Shown: positions 24,803-33,600 of the stretch, one piece after another
How positions within the stretch are numbered: the stretch's first letter is position 1
Layout of the letters: each line of letters opens with the position of its first letter
Position numbers and translations under genes: made by a program
Origin: Microbacterium testaceum
GTDB taxonomy: Bacteria > Actinomycetota > Actinomycetes > Actinomycetales > Microbacteriaceae
DNA length: 64,000 nucleotides
Direction: 5' to 3'
NCBI RefSeq assembly: GCF_006539145.1
Contig: NZ_BJML01000003.1
Location: 62,001-126,000, forward strand
The notes under the pieces: generated by a model
What the model saw: only the letters and a program-made list of their open reading frames with translations
Databases searched by the model: none
What the model was told of the DNA's origin: nothing

Positions 24803-26965
24803 ATGCCCAAGAACAAGAAGCCCGCCGGCGGCCGCGCCGCCAAGAACTTCGAGCCCCGTTACGGCGCTCAGACCTCGTTCCAGGACCGCAAGCGCCGCCC
24901 CGGCGCCGAGGCACCCGCGAAGCCCGGGAGCAAGAGCCCGAGCCACCGCGGCTACCGGCCCGAGACGGAGACCACCCCCAGCAAGGGTCGCTGGAACGCC
25001 TCCGACCGTGCTGGCCGTTCCCAGGCCCGCGACATCCGCACCTCGGCGCGCGACGATCGTCCCGCACGTTCGTTCGACGACCGCCCCGCGCGTTCGTTCG
25101 ATCGGAACGATCGTCCGGCGCGTTCGTTCGATCGTGACGAGCGTCCGCGTCGTGATGCCGGTGAGCGTCCGGCGCGTTCGTTCGATCGTGACGAGCGTCC
25201 CCGTCGTGACGCCGGTGAGCGTCCTGCGCGTTCGTTCGACCGTAATGACCGTCCGGCGCGCTCCTTCGATCGCAGTGACCGTCCCGCGCGTTCGTTCGAC
25301 CGCACCGATCGCCCCGCGCGTTCGTTCGATCGTGACGAGCGTCCGCGTCGTGATGCCGGTGAGCGTCCGGTTCGTTCGTTCGACCGTAGTGACCGTCCCG
25401 CCCGTTCGTTCGACCGCACCGATCGTCCGGCGCGTTCGTTCGATCGTGACGAGCGTCCGCGTCGTGATGCCGGTGACCGTCCGGCGCGATCGTTCGACCG
25501 CAGTGACCGTCCCGCGCGTTCGTTCGATCGTGACGAGCGTCCCCGTCGTGACGCCGGTGAGCGTCCGGCGCGCTCCTTCGACCGCAGTGACCGTCCCGCC
25601 CGTTCGTTCGACCGCAGCGACCGTCCGGCGCGCTCCTTCGATGACCGCCCGCGCCGCAACGACGGCCCGAGCCGCAGCGATTGGAACAACACTCCGCAGC
25701 GCTCGGCCGAGCACGAGCAGCGCGTCGACGTGGTGCACGAGCGCCTGCAGGCCGAGGCCGTGGATGCCGCGACCGTGACCGGCGCCGGTTTCGCCGAGCT
25801 CGGTCTGGGCGACAACCTCGTCCGCGCCCTCGCCGGTCTCGGTGCCGCGAGCCCCTTCCCGATCCAGGCGGCCACGGTCGCTCCGATCCTCGAGGGACGC
25901 GACGTCCTCGCCCGCGGCCGCACCGGCTCGGGTAAGACCATCGCCTTCGGTGCGCCGCTCGTCGAGAGCATCCTGCGCTCGCAGGCGGGCCAGCGTCGCG
26001 AGTTCGCTCGCGCTCCGAAGGCGATCATCCTGGCCCCGACGCGCGAGCTCGCGCTGCAGATCGATCGCACCGTGCAGGTGCTCGCGCGCAGCGTCGGCCT
26101 GTTCACCACCCAGATCTACGGCGGCGTGCCCCAGGCGCGCCAGGTCGGTGCGCTCAAGAAGGGCGTCGATATCGTCATCGGCACCCCCGGCCGCATCGAA
26201 GATCTGCTGAATCAGGGCAAGCTCGACCTCTCGCAGGTGCAGGTCGCCGTCCTCGACGAGGCCGACCACATGTGCGAGCTCGGCTTCCTCGAGCCCGTGC
26301 AGCGCATCCTCCGCGCGACCAGAAAAGACAGCCAGAAGCTTCTCTTCTCGGCCACGCTCGACCGCGAGGTCGCGGCCCTCGTCGACGAGTTCCTCGTCGA
26401 GCCGGCCGTCTACGAGGTCGCCGGTGAGGACCAGGACTCGAGCACCATCGAGCACCGTGTCCTCGTCATCGAGCACCGTGACAAGGCGCAGATCCTCGAC
26501 TCGCTCGTCGATCGCGAGGGCAAGACGCTCGTCTTCGCCCGCACTCGCGCCTATGCCGAGATGCTCGCCGAGCAGTTCGATGACGCCGGCATCGCCGCCG
26601 TGGCGCTACACGGCGACCTGAATCAGCAGAAGCGCACGCGCAACCTCGAGAAGCTCACCTCGGGTCGCGTCAACGTGCTCGTCGCCACCGACGTCGCCGC
26701 CCGCGGCATCCACGTCGACGACATCGACCTGGTCATCCAGGCCGACGCCCCCGACGAGTACAAGACGTACCTCCATCGCTCGGGTCGCACCGGTCGCGCG
26801 GGTCGTGCGGGCACCGTGGTCACCCTGATCACGCGCCAGCGCCGCCGTCGTATGACCGAGCTGCTCGATCGCGCCGAGATCCAGGCCCCCTTCGAAGAGA
26901 CCGCGCTCGGCGACGACGTGCTCGAGGAGCTGTCGGGCCGTCAGCTGTCGAACGTCGACGCGTAG
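24803..26965 (+). CDS. DEAD-box RNA helicase with N-terminal tandem-repeat disordered region
   Basis: A 720-residue ATP-dependent RNA helicase. Residues 1-83 are basic and disordered; 84-280 are tandem repeats of the core RPARSFDR; the helicase core follows: Walker A GRTGSGKT (372-379), APTREL (411-416), TPGR (461-464), DEAD (485-488), SAT, then ARGIHVDDID and HRSGRTGRAG in RecA domain 2. It has only a short tail after the core. ATG 24803 is used because CAGGAAG fits; a longer in-frame reading upstream lacks a ribosome binding site. Such proteins work in ribosome assembly, RNA decay or cold growth, and Arg-rich disordered repeats commonly drive RNA condensation. The precise role is unknown. 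Confidence 0.93.
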   Translation: MPKNKKPAGGRAAKNFEPRYGAQTSFQDRKRRPGAEAPAKPGSKSPSHRGYRPETETTPSKGRWNASDRAGRSQARDIRTSARDDRPARSFDDRPARSFDRNDRPARSFDRDERPRRDAGERPARSFDRDERPRRDAGERPARSFDRNDRPARSFDRSDRPARSFDRTDRPARSFDRDERPRRDAGERPVRSFDRSDRPARSFDRTDRPARSFDRDERPRRDAGDRPARSFDRSDRPARSFDRDERPRRDAGERPARSFDRSDRPARSFDRSDRPARSFDDRPRRNDGPSRSDWNNTPQRSAEHEQRVDVVHERLQAEAVDAATVTGAGFAELGLGDNLVRALAGLGAASPFPIQAATVAPILEGRDVLARGRTGSGKTIAFGAPLVESILRSQAGQRREFARAPKAIILAPTRELALQIDRTVQVLARSVGLFTTQIYGGVPQARQVGALKKGVDIVIGTPGRIEDLLNQGKLDLSQVQVAVLDEADHMCELGFLEPVQRILRATRKDSQKLLFSATLDREVAALVDEFLVEPAVYEVAGEDQDSSTIEHRVLVIEHRDKAQILDSLVDREGKTLVFARTRAYAEMLAEQFDDAGIAAVALHGDLNQQKRTRNLEKLTSGRVNVLVATDVAARGIHVDDIDLVIQADAPDEYKTYLHRSGRTGRAGRAGTVVTLITRQRRRRMTELLDRAEIQAPFEETALGDDVLEELSGRQLSNVDA
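25052..25642 (+). repeat. in-gene tandem repeats encoding RPARSFDR units
   Basis: Sixteen copies of RP(A/V)RSFD are encoded in succession, in two unit sizes: 10 residues (S/T/N-DRPARSFDR) and 18 residues carrying an extra DERPRRDAG block (five times). At DNA level the units are nearly identical (for example CGTTCGTTCGATCGTGACGA recurs), which points to recent expansion and makes length change by slippage or recombination likely. The frame is kept throughout. Confidence 0.95.
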
Positions 26966-26973
26966 ATCCCTCC

Positions 26974-27011
26974 CGCAAAGCCCTCGTCGCCTCCGCGACG
27001 GGGGCTTTGCG
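26974..27011. terminator. strong bidirectional hairpin terminator
   Basis: CGCAAAGCCC and GGGCTTTGCG enclose CGTCGC/GCGACG, joined by a T-G pair, giving a 17-bp stem with a 4-base loop. It lies between the convergent helicase and radical SAM stop codons. Confidence 0.88.
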
Positions 27012-27037
27012 CGTTTCCCGCGGCGAGAATCGGCAGG

Positions 27038-29173
27038 TCAGAACAGGGTCGGCTCGCTCGCAGGCGCGACGCGGGGGCGACCGGATGCCGGGACCCCGGT
27101 GCGGTGAACGGGTCCGAGGCTGCTGACAGGCGGTGTGCGGGCGGCCAACCCCGGCTGCGGGCGGCCGCGCGGGTGATCGTCTTCGTCCCACCCGTCGAGG
27201 CGGTGCATGCGCAGCAGCGGTCGCATGCGCTTGCCGAGCCACGTGCGATAGGCCTTCGGCGCCGAGGTGGAGACTCCCGGGTAGAGCCCGCGGTACGACG
27301 ACATGAGGTTCGGGTGCTCGCGTTCGAGCCACTCGAAGAACCACTGCTTCGCGCCGGGGCGCAGGTGTAGTGCCCCGTATACGACACGCGCCGCACCGGC
27401 CTCGCGAATGCGCGCCAGAGCGTCGTCGAGAGCGGAGACCGAGTCGGTGAGGTGCGGCATGATCGGCATGAGGAACACCGTCACCCGGAATCCCGCGGCG
27501 GTCGCCGCGCGCACGGTTTCGAGCCGGGCTTCGGCACTGGGAGTGCCCGGTTCGATCGAGTGCTGGAGGGCGTCGTCGAAGACGGCGATCGACATCGCCA
27601 GCGTGACCTTCACCTGCTGCGAGGCCTCGGCGAGGAGAGGGAGGTCCCGTCGAAGCAGCGTGCCCTTGGTGAGGATCGAGAAAGGTGTGCCGTTGTCGGT
27701 GAGGGCCCCGACAATGTCCGGCATGAGGCGGTACCGACCCTCCGCACGCTGATAGGGATCGGTGTTCGTCCCGAGCATCACGGGCTCCCGCGCCCACGAC
27801 CCCCGGCGCAACTCGGTGCGTAGCACGTCGGCCACGTTCACCTTCACCACGATCTGCGAGTCGAAGTCGGCCCCGTAATCCAGGTCGAGGTACTCGTGAG
27901 TTTTTCGAGCGAAGCAGTTGTGGCTGATGACGCCGTTCGCGACGAAGTCCTCGGTGTCCGTCGTGATGTCGATCATGTCGATGTCGTAGCCGATGTCCTC
28001 GACGTTCACGACTCTCAGGTCCGCGCTGGTCTTGACCGCTGTCCCGCAGACATCGAGTTTGCGCGTGATGGACGGTCGGGCGGTATCGAAGAATCGCTGT
28101 CTCGAGGTGAGCCCTCCGCGAAGGCGGATACTCGACACACCGTTCGGGCGAGCGGGTTCGCGAACAGCGTCGAAGCGGAATGCGGCGAAAGCCTCTTCGG
28201 TCAGCGAGAGAAGTTCCTCGTTCGCGTTGCTTATTCGCACGATCCCGCGCGAACACGAGCCCTCCGCGTCGAAGATGCCCCCGAGGAAGCCCGCCATCCA
28301 CTCCCGGCTTCGAAAGCGCGGTATCGCGATGTAGTCCTCGAGACGCGCGACATCGTGCATTTTTGCCGTGTGAAGAGCCGTCATGGGTCGGCGATGCGCG
28401 GGCACGGAGAAGGGGCGGACCATCGTGACGATGCCGATCTGCTCGAGAAGCTCCTTTGCGAGATCGAGCGCCTCCCGATCGGCTAGGGCGAGGCGGAATC
28501 GGTGGATCTCGCGGGCTCGATTCCCGTCGTCGTAGGTCTTGTGAAAGATCATCGCGTCACCGCGCACCATGCCGGTCAGATACCCTTGGCGCCAGTCCGG
28601 ACCCGACGCCTCCACGGAGGTGTGGGCACCCGTTCCGAAACCCTGCAGACGGTTCGACACGGTGAGATGAGGGCGCTGTCGGCCCGCGACGGGGGAGTCG
28701 GTGACGTGCTTCCAGCCGCGCTCCGTCAGGAACCGGTGGTCTGCGCTGCCCTCGATCTCGGTACCATCCGCGAGGGTGACGCGATGGAGGCGTTTGCGAG
28801 TGGTCCACTTCGCGCGAACGGTTGTTCGCACGTAGTGGCGGTATCGCGATCCCCTCTCGGTGCCGATGACCTCGTCTCCGACGCGAATATCCGACAGGGG
28901 GACCTGTCGGCCGTCCGCTTTCAAGATGAGGGTGTCCGGGGAGAGGCAGTACGAGCACGCGTGACTGCAGCCTCGGTAGGGATTCACGGTCCAGTCGAAC
29001 GGCATGGCCGAGGCGCCAGGGACGCGATTCAGTGCGCTTTTGCAGAGCACCTCGTGGAACGTCATCCCGGCGAACTCCGGGGTCGTCACCGAGCGGACGA
29101 GGCCGTCCATTCGTTCCATGCCCGGGAGCGCGGCTGTGTCGTCGACGCCCAGCTGCTGCCCCTGCCATCTCAT
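27038..29173 (-). CDS. Rv2578c/SplB-like radical SAM protein interrupted by an intein
   Basis: A 711-residue precursor. The host protein matches the Rv2578c family, related to spore photoproduct lyase: MRWQGQQL start, FHEVLCKSALNRVP, NPYRGCSHACSYC, FARKTHEYLDLDYG, LGTNTDPYQRAEGRY, ILTKGTLLRRDLPL and a final TLF. A 344-residue intein sits directly before the third Cys of the CxxxCxxC cluster motif, so splicing is needed to build the 4Fe-4S site. Start ATG 29173 (MRW) is preferred over ATG 29191, which lies inside an SOS box. Family members are thought to act in DNA repair and M. tuberculosis Rv2578c is, as I recall, LexA-controlled; the box here agrees. Confidence 0.92.
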   Translation of the reverse strand: MRWQGQQLGVDDTAALPGMERMDGLVRSVTTPEFAGMTFHEVLCKSALNRVPGASAMPFDWTVNPYRGCSHACSYCLSPDTLILKADGRQVPLSDIRVGDEVIGTERGSRYRHYVRTTVRAKWTTRKRLHRVTLADGTEIEGSADHRFLTERGWKHVTDSPVAGRQRPHLTVSNRLQGFGTGAHTSVEASGPDWRQGYLTGMVRGDAMIFHKTYDDGNRAREIHRFRLALADREALDLAKELLEQIGIVTMVRPFSVPAHRRPMTALHTAKMHDVARLEDYIAIPRFRSREWMAGFLGGIFDAEGSCSRGIVRISNANEELLSLTEEAFAAFRFDAVREPARPNGVSSIRLRGGLTSRQRFFDTARPSITRKLDVCGTAVKTSADLRVVNVEDIGYDIDMIDITTDTEDFVANGVISHNCFARKTHEYLDLDYGADFDSQIVVKVNVADVLRTELRRGSWAREPVMLGTNTDPYQRAEGRYRLMPDIVGALTDNGTPFSILTKGTLLRRDLPLLAEASQQVKVTLAMSIAVFDDALQHSIEPGTPSAEARLETVRAATAAGFRVTVFLMPIMPHLTDSVSALDDALARIREAGAARVVYGALHLRPGAKQWFFEWLEREHPNLMSSYRGLYPGVSTSAPKAYRTWLGKRMRPLLRMHRLDGWDEDDHPRGRPQPGLAARTPPVSSLGPVHRTGVPASGRPRVAPASEPTLF
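27917..28948 (-). other. intein with LAGLIDADG homing endonuclease domain
   Basis: A self-splicing insert of 344 residues. It begins with Cys (CLSPDTLI) and ends VISHN, with Cys as the +1 extein residue. Block B reads GSADHRF with the catalytic His, and the C-terminal blocks read YDIDMIDI then FVANGVISHN. In the middle are two LAGLIDADG-like helices, YLTGMVRGDA and FLGGIFDAEG, with the acidic residues kept, so the endonuclease may be active. It occupies the most conserved part of the host, typical of inteins. Confidence 0.93.
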
Positions 29174-29181
29174 GAGAATAG

Positions 29182-29197
29182 TCGAACACATGTTCTA
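29182..29197. promoter_or_regulatory. LexA SOS box upstream of the radical SAM gene
   Basis: TCGAACACATGTTCTA matches the actinobacterial and Bacillus-type LexA site TCGAAC-N4-GTTCGA with a single mismatch in the outer arm. It ends 9 bases from the preferred start codon of the minus-strand radical SAM gene, where bound LexA would block transcription. Confidence 0.85.
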
Positions 29198-29295
29198 GGA
29201 AATGGCAACGCCGCGGCCACGAGAATCGTCAACGTGAACGATTTTCGCCGAGCCCGCCGTCACCCGGGTCGACCGCTCAGAATGCGCGCGCGAGA

Positions 29296-30426
29296 ATGGA
29301 GTCGATGACCAGCCACGATCCCGAGACTTCGCCACGCCGCGCCGCGCGCGCCGAGGCCGAGAGGCTCGCGACCGCGGCGCTCACCCTCCCCGCCGTGTTC
29401 GACGAGCGCGCCCCCGCCGAGCAGGCTCCGACCCGCGGCCGGCGTCGTGGCCGGATCGGCGCGTTCGATGCCGCCGCGCCCGGGCCGCGCGGCATCCGTC
29501 GATTCTCCCCGGTGCTGCTGCGGCGGCGTCTGGTCGTGGTGGTCGCGGCCGTGATCGTCGTCGCCGGGTGCGCGGTGGCGATCGGCGCCGCCGCCTCCGG
29601 CGGAGTGCCCGGCCCGGCGCCCGACGCCGTCGACCATCTCTCCGGCCCTCCGCCCGTCGCCGACGACGGGATACCCGTTCCGCAGCTCGCCGCCGTCGCC
29701 GCGACAGCGACTCCCTGCGACGACCCCGCCTTCACCGCCGCCCTGGCGTCGGGTGACGATGCCGCCACCATCGCGGCGGCCGGTGGCGGTGAGGCGTTCC
29801 GTGCCGCCGTGGCATCCGGGATCGCCCCCTGCGTCTCGCTCTCGGACCCGAACCGTGAGTGGCTCGTCGTCAACAAGCAGCGCCCCTACGACCCGGTGGA
29901 CTACCAGCCGGGCGACCTCGTCATGCCCGCGAACGTACGTGCCCTCGAGGACTCCGCGGTCCGCGCCCCCGCCGCGGCCGCCCTCACCTCGCTCGTGAAG
30001 GCCGCCTCCGACGCCGGAGTCGGCGAGATCGGCTACCTCAGCGCCTACCGTTCGTACACGACGCAGAAGTCCACCTATGCGGGACGAGTCGCCGTGGGGG
30101 GCGTCGCCGAGGCTGATCGAGAGAGCGCGCGCCCGGGGTTCAGCGAGCACCAGTCCGGGATGGCCGTCGACATCGTCCCCTGCAACGGCTCCTGCCGCAC
30201 GCTCGACGACGTCGCCGGGTCGCCGCAGGGCGCGTGGGTGCGCGAGCACGCCTGGGAGTACGGCTTCATCACCCGCTACGCCGAGGGACGCGAGAGTGTC
30301 AGCGGCTACGAGCCCGAGGCGTGGCATCTGCGCTACATCGGTCCCGAGCTCGCCCGCGCCTACCACGAGGGCGGCTTCACGACCCTCGAGGAGTTCTTCG
30401 GACTGCCTGCCGCGCCGACCTACTGA
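29296..30426 (+). CDS. VanY-type D-alanyl-D-alanine carboxypeptidase, membrane anchored
   Basis: A 376-residue peptidoglycan peptidase. A cytoplasmic Arg-rich N-terminal region (to about 75) precedes one transmembrane segment (about 78-100). The extracellular VanY domain carries the zinc motif SEHQSGMAVDI near residue 278 and the second zinc His in EAWHLRYIG near 338. It would trim the terminal D-Ala from stem peptides. ATG 29296 and ATG 29305 are both possible starts. A 20-base imperfect palindrome (AATCGT/ACGATT) lies upstream at 29224-29243. It stands alone, divergent from the radical SAM gene. Confidence 0.9.
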   Translation: MESMTSHDPETSPRRAARAEAERLATAALTLPAVFDERAPAEQAPTRGRRRGRIGAFDAAAPGPRGIRRFSPVLLRRRLVVVVAAVIVVAGCAVAIGAAASGGVPGPAPDAVDHLSGPPPVADDGIPVPQLAAVAATATPCDDPAFTAALASGDDAATIAAAGGGEAFRAAVASGIAPCVSLSDPNREWLVVNKQRPYDPVDYQPGDLVMPANVRALEDSAVRAPAAAALTSLVKAASDAGVGEIGYLSAYRSYTTQKSTYAGRVAVGGVAEADRESARPGFSEHQSGMAVDIVPCNGSCRTLDDVAGSPQGAWVREHAWEYGFITRYAEGRESVSGYEPEAWHLRYIGPELARAYHEGGFTTLEEFFGLPAAPTY

Positions 30427-30687
30427 CGCGTCGTCGGGTCGCGGCCCCCGCCCGCGGTGCCGGTCCGACGACCCGCTGACCGGGGTGACAGGGGTGACGG
30501 ACCCCGACTCTCAGAGACCGGATGCGAGCGATCGTGCCCCGCGGGAAGGACGGCTCGGGATGCCGACGTCTTCGAATGTCGTCCAAACTGAACGTTGGTG
30601 ATGAAAGCGCTCTGAGTTATGTTTGTGCAACGCGCGCCACCGCTGCCGCGCAGATCGCTCAATTCATCCCCCCGTTTGGAGCGCACG

Positions 30688-33600
30688 ATGGGTCGAACCC
30701 TGCGTTCGGTCGCGGCCATTTCCCTGGCCGGACTGTTCACCGTTGCCGGAGCCACAGCCGTTCAGGCTGCCGACGTGGGCGAGGGGGTGACGCCTCCCAC
30801 ACCCATCGAATCCGCGACGGGCCGTTACATCGTGGTCCTCGACGAGGCCCCCGTCGCCACGTACGAGGGCGGCGAGCCGGGCCTCGACGCCACGAAGTCC
30901 GACGAGGCGCGGCTCGACGCCGACTCCCCGCAGGCGCGGAAGTACTCCGCCTTCCTCGAGGAGCGGCAGCAGAACGTCGCCGACGAGGCGGGTGTTCGTC
31001 CCGATGCCACCTACACGATCGCCGTCAACGGCTTCAGCGCGAGCATGGACCCGAACCAGGCCGCCAAGCTCGCCGCGACCAAGGGTGTGCAGAAGGTCGT
31101 GCCCGACGAGATCCGCCACCCGGTCGCCGTCCCCTCGACCGAGTTCCTCGGCCTCGAGGGTGACGACGGCGTCTGGCAGAAGATCGGTGGCATCGGTTCG
31201 GCCGGCGAGGGCGTCGTCGTCGGTGTCGTCGACACCGGCATCGCGCCCGAGAACCCCGCCTTCGCGGGCGAGCAGCTCGGCACCACGGCCGGCTCGGAGC
31301 CCTATCTCGACGGCAACGACGTCGTCTTCCGCAAGGGCGACGGCACCGACTTCCGCTCCACCCGCGTGGCAGAGGGCAACGGGTGGTCGCTCTCGGACTA
31401 CTCGACCAAGCTCGTCGGCGCCCGGTACTTCGACCAGGGTGCCGCCGCCACGGGCTTCACCTTCGAGGCGGACTACCGCTCGCCCCGCGACGGCGACGCG
31501 CACGGCTCCCACACCGCCAGCACGGCCGCGGGAAACAACGGAGTCGACGCGAGCGTCGAGGGCATCGACTTCGGCGCCATCTCGGGTGTCGCCCCGGCCG
31601 CCAAGGTTGCTGCGTACAAGGCCTGCTGGGCGGGTCCCGACCCCCTCGTCACCACGGACGACGTCTGCGCCCTGAGCGACCTGCTCGGCGCGATCAACGC
31701 CGCGGTGTCCGACGGCGTCGACGTCATCAACTACTCGATCGGCGGAGGCGCGGCCACCACCACGCTCTCCCTCGAGGACCAGGCGTTCTTCAACGCCGCT
31801 GCGGCCGGTGTCTTCGTGTCGGTCTCGGCCGGCAACTCCGGCCCCGGCGCGTCGACCGCCGACCACGCCTCGCCCTGGTACACGACGGTCGCGGCATCCA
31901 CGATCCCCACCTACGAGGGAACCGTGGAACTGCCCGACGGCTTCCAGGCCGCGGGTGCCACGGTGTCGGTCCGCGAGGGCCAGGACGTGACGGCTCCCGT
32001 GGTCTACGCGGGCGATATCGCGGCATCCGGAGCCGATCCCGCGGGCGCCGCGTTGTGCCTCATCGGATCGCTCGACGCCGCGAAGGCGGCCGGCAAGATC
32101 GTCGTGTGCGACCGAGGGCAGAACGCGCGCATCGAGAAGTCGCAGGCGGTGAAGGACGCCGGCGGCGTGGGCATGATCCTCGTCAACGTCACTCCCGCCT
32201 CGGTCGACAACGACTTCCATTCGGTGCCCACCGTGCACATCGACGCCCGGTATCGCGACGCCCTGCTCGCCTACGTGCGCGGCACGGCCGATGCCACGGC
32301 GACCCTCGTCGGCGAGAACGTGACGGGTCAGACGACGCCGACGCCGCAGGTCGCCGGCTTCTCGAGCCGCGGCCCCATGCTCGCCGACGGCAGCGACATC
32401 CTGAAGCCCGACGTGTCGGCCCCCGGCGTGGCGATCCTCGCCGCCGCTGCCAACGCCCCCGGCGCCGCTCCGACCTTCGAGTTCCTCTCGGGCACCTCGA
32501 TGTCGTCGCCGCACGTCGCCGGTCTCGGCGCGCTGTACCTGGGTGAGCGGCCGCTCGCGACGCCCGCCGAGGTCAAGTCCGCGATGATGACCACCGCGTA
32601 CGACACCGTCGACGCCGAGGGAGCTCCCGCTCAGGACCCCTTCGCGCAGGGCGCCGGGCACGTGGACCCCACGAAGTACTTCGATCCGGGCCTGCTGTAC
32701 CTCAACGGTCCCGCGGACTGGGCGGCCTTCCTCCAGGGCAAGGGCCTCGAGGACTTCGGCGTCGCCCCGATCGACGGCAGCGACCTCAATCTCGCGTCGA
32801 TCTCGATCGGCTCGCTCGCGAAGCCGCAGACCGTCACCCGCACGGTCACCTCGACCCGGGCCGGAACGTTCTCGGCTTCGGTGAATGTGCCCGGAGTGGA
32901 TGCCACGGTCGAGCCGCCGACGCTCGAGTTCGGTGCGGCCGGGGAGCAGAAGACGTTCACGGTGACCTTCTCGCGCACCGATGCCGCGGCCGAGCAGTGG
33001 ACGAGCGGCTTCCTCACCTGGACCGGCGAGGGCACGCAGGTGCGCTCGCCCATCGCCATCCGTCCCGCGACCGCCGAGGCTCCGGCAGAGGTCTCGGGAA
33101 CGGGCCTGGCGGGCTCGACGAAGATCGAGATCCTCCCGGGTGTCGGCGGCGAGCTGCCTCTGACGGTGTCGGGGCTTGCCGCTCAGACGTTGCTGACCGA
33201 TTCGGCCAACCCCGTCGAGGGCCACAGCGGAAACCAGGATTCCGGTGACGCCGACGGATACGTGCGGTGGACCGTCGAGGTGCCGGAGGGGACGACCCTC
33301 TCGCGCTTCGACCTGAACTCGTCGGATGACACCTTGAGCGATCTCGACCTGTTCGTCTCGCGGGTGGTCAGCCCCGACGACCTGCGGTACTACGAGCGCT
33401 TCACCTCTGCGACGGCCTCGGCCGACGAGCGGGTGACGCTGCCGAACCCCACCCCCGGCACGTATCTGATCGAGGCGAACATCTACTCGTTCACGGGGCC
33501 CTTCACCTGGGACATGACGTACGCCAACGTCACCCCCGGCGGTGAGGGACAACTGACGGCCACGCCGAATCCGCTTCCGGTGCAGCAGGGTGAGGCCGTC

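Noticed and set aside
25052-25642. Regularly spaced repeats suggestive of a CRISPR array.
   Set aside because: The repeats are in frame, have no unique spacers, and encode the disordered region of a helicase.
24413-26476. Minus-strand open frame with Thr/Arg repeats opposite the helicase.
   Set aside because: It mirrors the helicase repeats and has no independent coding signal.
28508-28528. Sequence GCGGGCTCGATTCCCGTC resembles a tRNA T-arm.
   Set aside because: It lies inside the intein reading frame, with no acceptor, D or anticodon stems around it.
30664-33552. Very long open frame antisense to the subtilase.
   Set aside because: Shadow of a GC-rich gene: the product is Arg/Gly/Val-rich without domains, while the plus strand encodes a complete protease.
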